This document shows, one piece after another, positions 36,943-46,439 of a stretch of 64,000 bases of DNA (its first letter is position 1; every line of letters starts with the position of its first letter). The notes under the pieces are model-generated. The model did not search any database, had not been told where the DNA came from, and saw only the letters and a list, made by a program, of their open reading frames with translations. Source of the stretch: Pandoraea terrae (GTDB lineage Bacteria; Pseudomonadota; Gammaproteobacteria; Burkholderiales; Burkholderiaceae). The stretch is taken from the NCBI RefSeq assembly GCF_902459695.1, contig NZ_CABPRZ010000001.1, positions 62,001 to 126,000 of the forward strand, given 5' to 3'. Made by a program: the position numbers and the translations under genes.

Positions 36943-38208
36943 TTACGCGAATACGCGCCGGGCGTGAATGCCGAGCCCAAGCGCGACGCTGGCCAGACGG
37001 TCGCCGAACACCGGCTTGGCATTCGGGAATGCCGCCGCGAGTGCGCCCGACAGGCAGCGCAGGCCGGTCGAGCCGCCGGTGAAATACAACGCGTCGACCT
37101 GCTCGGGGCGCAAGCCGCCGAGCGACGCCGTATGCCGTGCGGCATCGACGATGCGGCCGATCTCGTCTTCGACCGCGGCTTTGAGCCCCTCTTCCGAAAA
37201 CGCGATGTCAAGCGCCCGTTCGATCAGCGACAGGTCGATGCGGGTCTGGCCGCCGTCGGCCACCGCGATCTTGGCGTCTTCCGCGAGCCCGACGAGGGCG
37301 TGGCCGAGACGGTCCTCGACAGTGCGCATCAGGCGGCGGTGGTAGCCCTGTTCGGCATACAGGTGGCCCATCAACGACAGTTCGGCCACGCGCTTCGGCG
37401 TGTAGATCGTGTTGATCAGGTGCCATGTCGCCAGATCGAAATAGATCCGGTTGGGCACTTCCTTGCCGTCCGGACCGAGCGATTTGTAGCCGAGCTCACG
37501 CAACAGCGTCGCCAGTTCGATGCGGCGGTCGAAGTCGGTGCCTGCCACGTGGACGCCGTGGTGGGCAAGGACATCGTCCTTGCGCTCGAGGCGTTGCGCA
37601 CGTGCCGGGCCCACGCGCACCAGCGAAAAGTCGGAGGTACCTCCGCCGATATCGATGACCAGGACCTGCTGCTCATGGTCGAGGCGCGATTCGTAGTCGA
37701 AGGCGGCCGCGATCGGCTCGAACTGGAACTGGACATCGGTGAAGCCGACGTCGCGCGCGCTCTGTTCGAGCGAACGCTGGGCGGCCGCGTCGGCGCCCGG
37801 ATCATCGTCGACGAAGAACACCGGACGCCCCATCACCACCTGGCGCAATTCGCCGCCGGTGTCACGCAGGGCATGCTGGCGCAGATGGCGCAGGAATGTG
37901 CCGATGACGTCGATGTAACGCATCGCGGAACCGTTGCCGATATCGGTCGTCGATTCGATCAGCGAGGAGCCGAGCAGGCTTTTGAGCGAACGCATCAGGC
38001 GTCCGTCGAAACCGTCGACATAATGGGTGATGGCACTACGGCCGAACGACGGCTTGCCGCCTTCGTCAGCGTTGAAGAACACGGCGGTCGGCAAGGTGCC
38101 GTAGCCGGCTTCGAGTTCGACCAGGCGCATGGCGGCGCCCGAGTTGGCACCGCCTGGCACGGCGACGGCCGAATTCGAAGTCCCGAAATCGATGGCGCAG
38201 AAACTCAT
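36943..38208 (-). CDS. yegD: Hsp70-family protein, YegD type
   Basis: A 421-residue actin/Hsp70-fold ATPase without the C-terminal substrate domain of DnaK. Phosphate 1 motif is AIDFGTSNSAVAV at the N-terminus, phosphate 2 is VLVIDIGGGTSDFSLVRV, and the adenosine motif is ALYFTGGSTGLRCL. These match E. coli YegD, a putative chaperone whose client is not known. It is monocistronic, convergent with amn. Confidence 0.9.
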   Translation of the reverse strand: MSFCAIDFGTSNSAVAVPGGANSGAAMRLVELEAGYGTLPTAVFFNADEGGKPSFGRSAITHYVDGFDGRLMRSLKSLLGSSLIESTTDIGNGSAMRYIDVIGTFLRHLRQHALRDTGGELRQVVMGRPVFFVDDDPGADAAAQRSLEQSARDVGFTDVQFQFEPIAAAFDYESRLDHEQQVLVIDIGGGTSDFSLVRVGPARAQRLERKDDVLAHHGVHVAGTDFDRRIELATLLRELGYKSLGPDGKEVPNRIYFDLATWHLINTIYTPKRVAELSLMGHLYAEQGYHRRLMRTVEDRLGHALVGLAEDAKIAVADGGQTRIDLSLIERALDIAFSEEGLKAAVEDEIGRIVDAARHTASLGGLRPEQVDALYFTGGSTGLRCLSGALAAAFPNAKPVFGDRLASVALGLGIHARRVFA

Positions 38209-38280
38209 GTCACGTGCGGGCCCGAAAGAGCCGTAAAACTCGGCAGTGTAGCACGCGCGGCGGTCGGCGCCGTGACGCGT

Positions 38281-39672
38281 TCAATGGCCGCTGTCTGCAT
38301 GCGGTTCGGTGACCGTGTTCGGCATCGTCCGCAAGCTGCTCACGATGGCGGCCACGGCGGCGAAGGCGGCGGCGGCGAACAGCGCGATGCGCGTGCCGTC
38401 CATATGGGGCGCTATGCCGAAGATCAGGGCGACGAGCGCGGCGCCGGTCGTCTGGCCGGTCAGCCGGGCGGTGCCCAGCATGCCGCTTGCGCCACCGCTG
38501 CGATGGCGCGGGGCTGACGACAGCATCGCGTAGTTGTTGGGCGATTGAAACAGGCCGAAGCCTGCGCCGCACAGCGCCATGCGCCAGATGATGTCGAACG
38601 ACGCCGGCTGCGCGGGCAGCATGGCCAGGGCGGTCAGGCCCGCAGCGAAGGCGGCCAGGCCGATCGCGCCGAGCAATCCGGGCTTGTAGTGCTCGACAAG
38701 CCGCCCGGACAGTGGCGCGACGACGACGATCGTCAGCGGCCATGCGGTCATCAGCAAGCCCGTTTGCACATGGTCGAAGCCGAGCGTTTCCTGCAGGAAA
38801 AAGGGCAGGCAGACGAAAGCCAGCATCTGCGCCGCGAACGAGGCGATCGAGGTGCAGATCGACAACGCGAAGATGGGGATCCGCAGCAGGTCGACCGGCA
38901 GCAGCGGCACCGGCTGGGACAATTGGCGGCGCACGAACACGAAGCCGATCAGCACCGCGAGCCCGAGTTCCGCCGCGATCATCGCGCCGCTTTGGCCATG
39001 CCCGAAGGCGTCGATGCCGGAAATCATGAGGCCGAACGTCAACGCGCTCAGGATGGCCCCGATCCAGTCGAACGGATGCGGCGACCGGGCGCTGTCGGGC
39101 AATGCGCGCATGGCGATGGCGAACGCGATCAGGCCGATCGGCACGTTGATCGCGAAGAGCCACGGCCAGTGGGCGACGGCCAGCACACCGGCGGCGATCG
39201 TCGGCCCGGCGGCGCTTGAGATGGCGACCACCAGCGCGTTCAACGCCACGCCGCGGCCCAGCAACCGGCTCGGATAGATGTTGCGCACCAGCGCTGTGTT
39301 GACGCTCATGATGCCGGCCGCACCAAACCCTTGCGCCACGCGGGCGAGCGTCAGTGTCGCCAGCGAGTCGGACAGGGCGCAGGCGAGCGACGCCAGCGTG
39401 AAAAGCGCGAGGCCAACGCGGTAGATCCTGCGGTAGCCGACGATGTCGCCGAGGGCGGCCAGCGGCAGCAGGGAGATCGTGATCGCGAGTTGATAGGCGT
39501 TGACGACCCAGATCGAGGTCGCCGGGCTGGCGTTCAGGTCGCGCGCGATGGTCGGCAACGCCACGTTGGCGATCGAACTGTCGAGCACGGCCAGCGAAAG
39601 CGCGAGCACGATGGTGACGACGGCCCAGATGCGCTGCGGCATCGGCATTCCGTCGGTGAGGGCTTGGGGCAT
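38281..39672 (-). CDS. MFS transporter, DHA2-like
   Basis: A 463-residue membrane protein with about 14 hydrophobic helices. The first helix has LAVLDSSIANVALPTIARDL, the DHA2 drug:H+ antiporter signature, and DIVGYRRIYRVGLALF gives the loop 2-3 motif of the superfamily. Probably exports a toxic compound across the inner membrane; the substrate is not predictable. The start at 39672 (MPQALTDGMPMPQRIW) is preferred over 39711. It faces away from the porin gene. Confidence 0.9.
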   Translation of the reverse strand: MPQALTDGMPMPQRIWAVVTIVLALSLAVLDSSIANVALPTIARDLNASPATSIWVVNAYQLAITISLLPLAALGDIVGYRRIYRVGLALFTLASLACALSDSLATLTLARVAQGFGAAGIMSVNTALVRNIYPSRLLGRGVALNALVVAISSAAGPTIAAGVLAVAHWPWLFAINVPIGLIAFAIAMRALPDSARSPHPFDWIGAILSALTFGLMISGIDAFGHGQSGAMIAAELGLAVLIGFVFVRRQLSQPVPLLPVDLLRIPIFALSICTSIASFAAQMLAFVCLPFFLQETLGFDHVQTGLLMTAWPLTIVVVAPLSGRLVEHYKPGLLGAIGLAAFAAGLTALAMLPAQPASFDIIWRMALCGAGFGLFQSPNNYAMLSSAPRHRSGGASGMLGTARLTGQTTGAALVALIFGIAPHMDGTRIALFAAAAFAAVAAIVSSLRTMPNTVTEPHADSGH

Positions 39673-40091
39673 GATGAAATCGTACGTTCCGGACTCGGGG
39701 CGGCGCAGCACTGCCCCATGACAAGTCCGTCATGATGCCGAAAAATCGCAACCCGCCTCGCGACAGCCCGGAAACCCATGCCGGGCGGGGCACCACGCTT
39801 CGTACGCCGCGTTTTGCATGTCGAAACATGGTTTCGATTTTGCGTGCGGCGACTGATTACGCCTGCCGGATCCCGGATCGCGCGCGAATTACCACGACAA
39901 ATTCCTGTCGCCAATCCGGGCATCTCCGCTGCGCAACTGAACGGCCCCTTCGCCTAAGCTTCACTCAGTTGGTTCCATATTTAATCCAACGTTTCATAGG
40001 TGGAACATAGGGCGAAGGCGCAACGCTGGGGAGCGATGCGATCGGGACTCGTGGATCACCTCCCACGCAATCGAATAACAGGAGTACACAG
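39673..40091. promoter_or_regulatory. Divergent promoter region of MFS gene and porin
   Basis: The 419-base gap carries promoters for both directions. The notable element is GTTTCATAGGTGGAAC at 39991-40006, with a further GTTCCA half-site at 39972-39977. It matches the palindrome upstream of the ABC genes at 41348. I see no gene in the gap. Confidence 0.55.
39991..40006. promoter_or_regulatory. Candidate IclR-type operator before the porin
   Basis: GTTTCATAGGTGGAAC has arms GTTTCA and TGGAAC, one mismatch from a perfect inverted repeat, 86 bases before the porin start. The same arms occur at 41348-41363. Confidence 0.55.
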
Positions 40092-41216
40092 ATGAAGCGG
40101 TTTCCGACGGGGCGGGCGATGCGCAGCCGGGCCGGCATGAAGTTTTCGAGACTGGCGGCGGCGGCATTGCTCGCGGCGGGCGCGGCGGCGGCGCATGCCC
40201 AAAGCAGCGTCACGCTGTACGGCAGTCTCGATGCGGGCGTGGCGTACATCAGCAATCAGGCTGGCCACGCCAACTGGATCGCGGAGCAGGGCGGCGCGCA
40301 GCCGGATCGCTGGGGCTTGCGCGGCAGCGAAGACCTGGGCGGCGGCAACAAGGCGATCTTCCTGCTCGAGAATGGCTTTTCGACGCTCACGGGCAACACG
40401 ATCAAGGCCGGCGCGATGTTCAACCGCCAATCATGGGTCGGTCTGCAGTCGGACCGCCTCGGCACGGTGACGATCGGCCACATGACGCCGTTCAACTTCG
40501 ACTGGCTCGGTCCCTACTCGACCGCCTACCTGGGCCAGAACTGGTACATGTTCCACCCGGGCAATATCGACGAACTCGCGAACACCTCGGTCGTGCAGAT
40601 CGACAATGCGGTGCGCTACGTCACGCCCGATTTCGCCGGCCTGAAGTTCGCCGGCATGTTCGCGTTCGGCAACACCACGAACTTCGCGGTCGGCCGCAAA
40701 TACAGTGTCGGCGCGAACTACGCGAACGGTCCGTTCAAGGCGTCGGTGGTTTACTCGAACGAGAACAACCGCACGCCGAACGTGGCCGTGCTCGGTGGGC
40801 CGACGTTCCAGGGGCAGCCGGTGGGCACCTATGCCGCGTCGAACGTGCAGAACATGGGCGCGGGGTTGTCGTACGTCATCGGACCGTGGCTGCTGCATGC
40901 GCTCTACACGCGCGTGAAGCTCGAGTCGCCGGGGCAGAGCGATACGTACCAGTCGTGGGACGGCGGAGCGAACTTCGCGACGGGCGCCGCGAATCAGATC
41001 ACCTTCGGCGTGGCCAATACGACGCTGTCGGGCAAGCGCTGGACGCAGGTGCAACTGGGTGACGTGTATTCGCTGTCCAAGCGTACGCAAGTCTACGTGA
41101 GCGGCGTGTATCAGCACGCCAGCGGCAATGGCGCAGTCACGGCCGTCAACACGATCAGCCCGTCGTCGACGTCGGGCCAGCTGGTCGTCATGACCGGGAT
41201 GCACCACTCGTTCTAA
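40092..41216 (+). CDS. Gram-negative porin, OmpC-like
   Basis: A 374-residue outer-membrane porin of the Burkholderiales OmpC-like type. It has a signal peptide ending AAAHA (about residue 36), then QSSVTLYGSLDAGVAYISNQ, GLRGSEDLGGGNKAIFLLEN, RQSWVGLQSDRLGTVTIGH, and a terminal Phe (MTGMHHSF), the outer-membrane sorting signal. The ATG at 40092 has a good site (caggag). It opens the catabolic cluster and shares an operator type with the ABC genes, so it may admit the same substrate. Confidence 0.94.
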   Translation: MKRFPTGRAMRSRAGMKFSRLAAAALLAAGAAAAHAQSSVTLYGSLDAGVAYISNQAGHANWIAEQGGAQPDRWGLRGSEDLGGGNKAIFLLENGFSTLTGNTIKAGAMFNRQSWVGLQSDRLGTVTIGHMTPFNFDWLGPYSTAYLGQNWYMFHPGNIDELANTSVVQIDNAVRYVTPDFAGLKFAGMFAFGNTTNFAVGRKYSVGANYANGPFKASVVYSNENNRTPNVAVLGGPTFQGQPVGTYAASNVQNMGAGLSYVIGPWLLHALYTRVKLESPGQSDTYQSWDGGANFATGAANQITFGVANTTLSGKRWTQVQLGDVYSLSKRTQVYVSGVYQHASGNGAVTAVNTISPSSTSGQLVVMTGMHHSF

Positions 41217-41221
41217 GCCGC

Positions 41222-41245
41222 AGCGGAGGCCTCGCCGCCTCCGCT
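41222..41245 (+). terminator. Porin terminator hairpin
   Basis: AGCGGAGGC (41222-41230) and GCCTCCGCT (41237-41245) form a perfect 9-pair stem just after the porin stop at 41216. Confidence 0.7.
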
Positions 41246-41300
41246 TGCACACCAGAGGCGGTTCGCCGTACCCCGGGTTTCCCCTAATCAAAAAATCATT

Positions 41301-41327
41301 TTGACTTCGAAAAGCTCATCCTATAAT
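41301..41327 (+). promoter_or_regulatory. Candidate promoter of the catabolic operon
   Basis: TTGACT (41301-41306) and TATAAT (41322-41327) match sigma-70 boxes, with a short 15-base spacer. The palindrome at 41348 would overlap the start of transcription. Confidence 0.5.
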
Positions 41328-41347
41328 TGATCCATTAGTAAATCATC

Positions 41348-41363
41348 GTTTCATATGTGAAAC
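41348..41363. promoter_or_regulatory. Candidate IclR-type operator before the ABC genes
   Basis: GTTTCATATGTGAAAC has perfect 6-base arms (GTTTCA/TGAAAC). It lies just downstream of the TATAAT box, a position suited to repression by the IclR protein encoded in the same operon. Confidence 0.6.
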
Positions 41364-41463
41364 GAAGCAAGACAAGACGCAGTAGCAGCAATCCGGGTGA
41401 GCGAGAGACGAAGACCTCCGCCGCCAAAGGCAAGTTGAACATCCAGAATCACGGTGGTTTCCC

Positions 41464-42336
41464 ATGCTCAGGTCGATGAAGTTGGAAGAGACGAATGTTG
41501 CGGACGTGCTGTCCGCCGACGCTCGCTCACCGCACGGCGCCACGGCGCCGTCGCCGTTCGCCATTGAATATCGCGGCGTGACGCGACGGTTCGCCAATCG
41601 CCAGGGCAAGGGCGAAATGACGGCCGTCACGAATGTGTCGCTCGCCATCCAGCCCGGCGAGTTCGTGTCGCTGATCGGCCCGAGCGGCTGCGGCAAGAGC
41701 ACACTGCTCAATATGGGGGCAGGCCTGTACGCGCCGAGCGAAGGACAGGTGCTGCTGGCCGGGCGCCAGGTCAAAGGTCCGTCGCAACAAGTTGCGTTCA
41801 TGCTGCAGAAGGACCTGCTGATGCCGTGGCGCTCGATTCAGGCGAACGTGGAACTCGGCATGCAGATCCGCGGGCGCAGCAAGGCCGAGCGCGCGGCAGC
41901 GGCCACGCGCCTGCTCGAGAAGTGCCATCTCAAGAACTTTGAACACCATTACCCGCATCAACTGTCCGGCGGCATGCGCCAGCGCGCAGCGCTGGCCCGC
42001 ACGCTGGCCATCGAACCCGACGTGCTGCTGATGGACGAACCGTTCTCCGCGCTCGACGCGCAAACCAAGATGGTGCTGCAGCAAGATCTCGCGCAGATGT
42101 TGGCCGCAGAAGGCAAGACCGCGTTGATGATCACCCACGATCTGGCCGAAGCGATCGCATTGTCGGACCGCGTGTTCGTGATGAGCGAGCGCCCGGGCAC
42201 GATCATCGAGGAAATCAGGATCGACCTGCCGTACCGCGACAACCCGATCGAGCGCCGCAAGCAACACGGCATGAACGACTACGTCGCGCACCTGATGGAT
42301 CTGCTCAAGGTCGGCCGCAACGACCATCTCGGTTGA
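41464..42336 (+). CDS. ABC transporter ATPase, SsuB/TauB type
   Basis: A 290-residue ABC ATPase of the nitrate/sulfonate/taurine-type importers. Walker A is GPSGCGKST, the signature LSGGMRQRAALARTL, Walker B LLMDEPFSALDA and the switch ITHDLAEA. It works with the permease that follows and, presumably, the binding protein 9 kb downstream. It is the first gene of the operon after the operator; the first 30 residues are a poorly conserved extension and the start could be a little later. Confidence 0.93.
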   Translation: MLRSMKLEETNVADVLSADARSPHGATAPSPFAIEYRGVTRRFANRQGKGEMTAVTNVSLAIQPGEFVSLIGPSGCGKSTLLNMGAGLYAPSEGQVLLAGRQVKGPSQQVAFMLQKDLLMPWRSIQANVELGMQIRGRSKAERAAAATRLLEKCHLKNFEHHYPHQLSGGMRQRAALARTLAIEPDVLLMDEPFSALDAQTKMVLQQDLAQMLAAEGKTALMITHDLAEAIALSDRVFVMSERPGTIIEEIRIDLPYRDNPIERRKQHGMNDYVAHLMDLLKVGRNDHLG

Positions 42337-42370
42337 GCCCCGCGCCGACCTCATTCACGGAAAGCCAGTT

Positions 42371-43153
42371 ATGAAAGCCTTGAACAAAGCCCAATTGACC
42401 GCCGGCAGCCTCGTGCTGCTGCTGATCTTCGCGGCCCTGTGGCAATGGGGCCCGAGCGCGTTCGGCGTGCCCGAATTCGTTCTGCCGAAGTTGTCCTCCA
42501 CGCTCGTCGAGGGCGTACGGATGTTCGGCGCGGAGAACCTCTGGACGCATATCGGCGTGACCGCGCTAGAAGTCGTCGCGGGCTTCGTGATCGGCTCGGC
42601 GCTCGGCGTCCTGATCGGCGTGGTGCTCGGCCTGTCGCCCTCGACCGAAGCCATGCTCTCGCCGTATATCCTCGCGCTGCAGATCGCGCCGAAGGTGGCC
42701 TTCGCGCCGCTGTTCGTGATGTGGATGGGCTACACGGTCTATCCGAAGATCCTCGTCGCCGTGCTGATCGTGTTCTTCCCGGTGATGATCAACGTGCTCG
42801 GCGCCGTGCGTTCGGTCGATCCGGACATGGTCAATCTGGTGCGCGCCCTGTGCGGCCGCCGCTGGCAGATCTTCCGCTTCGTCGAGTTTCCGTCGGCCAT
42901 GCAGGCGCTTTTCGCCGGCCTGCGCATTGCCTCGACGCTCGCCGTGATCGGCGTGACGGTCGGCGAGCTCGTTGGTGGGGATCGCGGACTCGGCTATCTG
43001 CTCGTCTACGGCGAAGGCCAGGGCAATACGGCCATGGTGTTCGTCGCCATCGCGGGGCTGACGGTCATCGGCATCGCGGCCTACGCCGCCGTCGTATGGC
43101 TCGAGCGCCGTGCGCTGCACTACGTGCCGCGCGCCGCCATGAACATCGCCTGA
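42371..43153 (+). CDS. ABC transporter permease, SsuC/TauC type
   Basis: A 260-residue inner-membrane permease with about six helices and the EAA-like loop VRALCGRRWQIFRFVEFPSA typical of the BPD transport family, ending VVWLERRALHYVPRAAM. It forms the channel for the adjacent ATPase. Family substrates include taurine, alkanesulfonates, nitrate, pyrimidine precursors and phthalate-type acids, so the ligand is open. The gap to the ATPase is 34 bases. Confidence 0.92.
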   Translation: MKALNKAQLTAGSLVLLLIFAALWQWGPSAFGVPEFVLPKLSSTLVEGVRMFGAENLWTHIGVTALEVVAGFVIGSALGVLIGVVLGLSPSTEAMLSPYILALQIAPKVAFAPLFVMWMGYTVYPKILVAVLIVFFPVMINVLGAVRSVDPDMVNLVRALCGRRWQIFRFVEFPSAMQALFAGLRIASTLAVIGVTVGELVGGDRGLGYLLVYGEGQGNTAMVFVAIAGLTVIGIAAYAAVVWLERRALHYVPRAAMNIA

Positions 43154-43166
43154 TACGGAGTCCGTC

Positions 43167-43961
43167 GTGAGCGATAACCTTGACATTGCACCGCTCGATC
43201 CGAAAAGCCTGCCTACGCTGGCTGGCCGCAAGATCCTGATCACGGGCGGCGCGCGAGGGCTAGGCGCTGCGTTCGTGCGCGCGGCAGCCGCCGTGGGCGC
43301 GCAGGTCGTGATCGCCGACATCCTCGAAGACGCGGGCCGTGCGCTCGCCGCTGAACTGGCCGCCGCCGGCGCGCCGGTGGCGTTCGTGGCCGTCGATCTG
43401 CGCGACGCGGAGTCGGTCGAACGTGCCGCGCAAGCCGCGGCGGCGCAGATGGGCGGCATCGACGCGCTCGTCAACAACGGCGCGATCACCAATTCCGGCG
43501 GCAAGACCGCCGATCAACTGACCATCGAGACGTGGGATGCCGTCATGGACGTGAACGTGCGCGGCACGTGGCTCATGACGATGGCGGCGCTGCCGTTCCT
43601 GCGTGCGTCCTCCAACGGGCGTGTCGTCAACATCGCGTCCGACACCGCGCTGTGGGGCGCACCGCGTCTGCTGGCATACACCGCCAGCAAAGGCGCGGTG
43701 ATCGCCATGACGCGCACGCTCGCGCGCGAATTTGGCGACGCCGGGATCACTGTCAACGCCATCGCGCCGGGGCTCGTCGAAGTCGAGGCAACTGCCTACG
43801 TACCGGCCGAGCGGCATCGCTATTACCTCGAAGGCCGGGCGTTGCCGCGTGCACAAGTGCCCGACGATGTCACCGGCCCGGTGCTGTTCCTGCTTTCCGA
43901 CGCGGCGCGCTTTGTGACCGGCCAAGTGCTGCCGGTCAACGGCGGCTTCGTTATGTACTGA
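43167..43961 (+). CDS. SDR-family oxidoreductase
   Basis: A 264-residue short-chain dehydrogenase. NAD(P) motif GGARGLGAAFVRA, NNGA box (VNNGAITNS), and catalytic Ser plus YTASKG (YxxxK) are all present; the C-terminus VTGQVLPVNGGFVMY is standard. It should reduce or oxidise a hydroxyl/keto group of a pathway intermediate, for instance a cis-dihydrodiol or a side-chain alcohol. It is preceded by the permease with a 13-base gap. Confidence 0.92.
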   Translation: MSDNLDIAPLDPKSLPTLAGRKILITGGARGLGAAFVRAAAAVGAQVVIADILEDAGRALAAELAAAGAPVAFVAVDLRDAESVERAAQAAAAQMGGIDALVNNGAITNSGGKTADQLTIETWDAVMDVNVRGTWLMTMAALPFLRASSNGRVVNIASDTALWGAPRLLAYTASKGAVIAMTRTLAREFGDAGITVNAIAPGLVEVEATAYVPAERHRYYLEGRALPRAQVPDDVTGPVLFLLSDAARFVTGQVLPVNGGFVMY

Positions 43962-43990
43962 AATTCGCAACGCCTCCAAGGAGTCTGAAA

Positions 43991-44548
43991 ATGGCGCAAG
44001 CCGAAGTCATCAACACCGCCACGCCCGCCGCCGTGGATAGCTGGACCCAGCCCGAGAATGTCGCGTTCGGCGACTGGCTGGACTCGCGCGTGGCGCGTTT
44101 CGCGACCCGCAAGTACGACTGGGATGCCCTCAAGTTCCAGGCCGACTACGATCCGAAGTACCGCCGTGCGCAAATGCGCTATGTGGGCACTGGCGGCACC
44201 GGCGTGGCAGCGGACACCAACACCGTTCCGGCCGGTCATTTCACGTTCTCGACGATGGTCATCCCGGCCGGCAACATCGGTCCGAGCCACATTCATATCG
44301 ACGTCGAGGAAATCTTCTTCGTGCTGCGCGGCAAGATCAAGGTGGTCTGCGAGAAGGACGGCCAGACGTGGGAAGCCACGCTCGGCGAGCGCGACCTGAT
44401 CTCGGTGCCCCCCGGCGTGTACCGCACGGAAATCAACATCGGCGACGAAGACGCGTTGATGTGCGTGATGCTCGGCTCGAACAAGCCGATCACGCCGACG
44501 TACCCGCCCGATTCGCCGCTTGCCAAGATCAAGCGCGAAGCAAAGTAA
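43991..44548 (+). CDS. Cupin-domain protein
   Basis: A 185-residue protein with one cupin barrel: GPSHIHIDVEEIFFVLRGKI carries the first motif (HxH...E) and the second motif runs through LISVPPGVYRTEIN. The metal ligands suggest a dioxygenase, isomerase or sensing role in the pathway, but no activity can be assigned. The ATG at 43991 lies 29 bases after the SDR stop with a weak Shine-Dalgarno (aaggagtctg). The frame is open far upstream, but that part is a shadow of the SDR gene. Confidence 0.85.
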   Translation: MAQAEVINTATPAAVDSWTQPENVAFGDWLDSRVARFATRKYDWDALKFQADYDPKYRRAQMRYVGTGGTGVAADTNTVPAGHFTFSTMVIPAGNIGPSHIHIDVEEIFFVLRGKIKVVCEKDGQTWEATLGERDLISVPPGVYRTEINIGDEDALMCVMLGSNKPITPTYPPDSPLAKIKREAK

Positions 44549-44599
44549 GACCGCCGGCCGCCGGTCCGCAGATTGCCCCGAAAAATTCCGATATCCATC

Positions 44600-45493
44600 A
44601 TGCAAGCGCAAGCCAATACCGTAACGCCCGACACCGCCGCCGCATCGCTCGCGGCGCGCCTGGCCGCGTTCCCCTATCGCACCGTCGCCACGGCGGCCGG
44701 CACCATCGGCTACCGCATGGCGGGCGAAGGCGGCGTGCCGGTGGTGTTGCTGCACGGCATCGGATCGGGCGCGGCGTCGTGGTTGGCCCAGTTCGAAGCC
44801 CCCGGCCTCGCCGCGACGCTTTATGCATGGGATGCCCCGGGCTATGGCGGCAGCACGCCCGTCGCCGCCGCCGAGCCGCAGGCCGAGGATTACGCCGCAG
44901 CGCTCAACGCGTGGCTCACGGCCCTGGGGTTGACGGACGTCGTGCTCGTCGGGCATTCGCTCGGCGCGATCATGGCGGCGTCGTTCGCCAAGCGCTGGCC
45001 GCAACGGGTGCGCGGGCTGTTCCTGTGCTCGCCCGCCGCCGGTTATGGCCGTGCCGACGCGACCGTGCGCGCGGGCAAGCGCGATGCGCGTCTGGCGATG
45101 CTCGCCGCGCTCGGCCCGGAAGGCATGGCCGCCCAGCGCAGCGACAATCTTGTCGCGCCGGAGGCCGGCGAGCAAGCGCGTGCATGGGTGAAGTGGAATA
45201 TGGCGCGCATCTTGCCGGAAGGCTATCGGCAGGCGACACATTTGCTCGCCAACGCCGATCTTGCTGAGGATCTCGCTGCGTACGTCGCGGCGGGCGGCCA
45301 TCCGGTCGCCGTCGCCGTCGGGGCGTCCGATGCTGTCACGCCGCCCGGCGGCTGCGGCACGATCGCCGACGCCGCGGGCGTGCCGTTGCGCGTCATCGAC
45401 CATGCCGGTCACGCCTCATATATCGAGGCGCCTGAGTTACTCAACGCGTTGCTCGCCGAGCTCATCGGCCGCGTGCGCGCAGGAGGCCGTTGA
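44600..45493 (+). CDS. Alpha/beta hydrolase
   Basis: A 297-residue hydrolase with a full triad: nucleophile Ser120 in GHSLG, Asp244 in GASDAVTP and His271 in DHAGHAS; the oxyanion loop is VVLLHGIGSGAAS. Relatives include meta-cleavage product hydrolases and enol-lactone hydrolases of aromatic catabolism, which suits the dioxygenases encoded downstream. The specific bond cleaved is inferred only. Start ATG 44600 (MQAQANTVTPDTAAAS). Confidence 0.9.
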   Translation: MQAQANTVTPDTAAASLAARLAAFPYRTVATAAGTIGYRMAGEGGVPVVLLHGIGSGAASWLAQFEAPGLAATLYAWDAPGYGGSTPVAAAEPQAEDYAAALNAWLTALGLTDVVLVGHSLGAIMAASFAKRWPQRVRGLFLCSPAAGYGRADATVRAGKRDARLAMLAALGPEGMAAQRSDNLVAPEAGEQARAWVKWNMARILPEGYRQATHLLANADLAEDLAAYVAAGGHPVAVAVGASDAVTPPGGCGTIADAAGVPLRVIDHAGHASYIEAPELLNALLAELIGRVRAGGR

Positions 45494-45494
45494 T

Positions 45495-46439
45495 ATGGTT
45501 CGTGCAACGAAAGCCGAAGCGGTGGAAATGGACGCCGCCGACGACATCGAAATGCGGCAAGGCGCGGAACTCGTGGAAGACGCAAACGCCGCAAATGCGG
45601 CCACCGGCGAAATGCGTTATCTGGTGCCGGGGCTCGAACGCGGCCTGCGCATCCTGACCCAATTCTCGCCGCGCGAGCCGGTGTTCGGCGCGCCCGAACT
45701 GGCGCAACGTCTGGGGATTCCGCGTACGACCGTGTTCCGTCTGCTGCAGACGCTCGAAGCCATGGGTTTCCTCGAGCGCGCCGGCGGCGAAAAGAACTTT
45801 CGCCTGGGCGTGGCGGTGTTGCGCCTGGGCTTTGAGTACCTGAGCTCGCTCGAATTGACCGATCTCGGCATTCCGATCCTCGAACGCCTGCGCGACGCCA
45901 CGCAATTGACGAGCCACATCGTCATCCGCGACGGGCGCGACATCGTGTTCGTGGCCAAGGCGCAAAGCGTGGCGGGCGTCTTCAATTCAATCAAGGTCAA
46001 CGTCGGCACGCGCCTTCCGGCGCACGCAACGGTCCACGGCCACGTGCTGATGGGCGACCTGACCTTGAATGAACTGAAGACGCTGTATCCGGAAAAGACG
46101 CTCGAGAAGTACACACCGCAGACGCCGGCAACAGTGGCGGCGCTGTACGAGCGCGTGCGCGAAGACGCCGAGCGTGGCTATGCCGTGTCGGCATCGTCGT
46201 TCGAGCGCGGCATCTCCGTGATCAGCGCGCCGGTGCGCAACGACACGGGCCGGATTTGCGCGGCGGTCACGGTGACGATTCCGCGCGCCGATATCGACCC
46301 GGCCATGCTCGACGCCGGCCTGATCGAACAGGTCCGGCACGCCGCCGACGAGTTGTCGCACTGCTTGAATTACCGGCCGGCAAGGGATGACCGGGACGGC
46401 CGCACCTCCCCCTATATGAAGTCACTGGGATTGAAATGA
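45495..46439 (+). CDS. IclR-family transcriptional regulator
   Basis: A 314-residue regulator: after an acidic, probably disordered N-terminus of about 45 residues come the winged helix (FGAPELAQRLGIPRTTVFRL) and the IclR effector domain (VNVGTRLPAHATVHGHVLMG, YAVSASSFERGISVISAPVR). It sits inside the operon, one base after the hydrolase stop and behind a strong AGGAGG, and overlaps the next gene by four bases. It most likely controls the cluster through the GTTTCA-TGAAAC palindromes, with a pathway intermediate as ligand. Confidence 0.92.
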   Translation: MVRATKAEAVEMDAADDIEMRQGAELVEDANAANAATGEMRYLVPGLERGLRILTQFSPREPVFGAPELAQRLGIPRTTVFRLLQTLEAMGFLERAGGEKNFRLGVAVLRLGFEYLSSLELTDLGIPILERLRDATQLTSHIVIRDGRDIVFVAKAQSVAGVFNSIKVNVGTRLPAHATVHGHVLMGDLTLNELKTLYPEKTLEKYTPQTPATVAALYERVREDAERGYAVSASSFERGISVISAPVRNDTGRICAAVTVTIPRADIDPAMLDAGLIEQVRHAADELSHCLNYRPARDDRDGRTSPYMKSLGLK

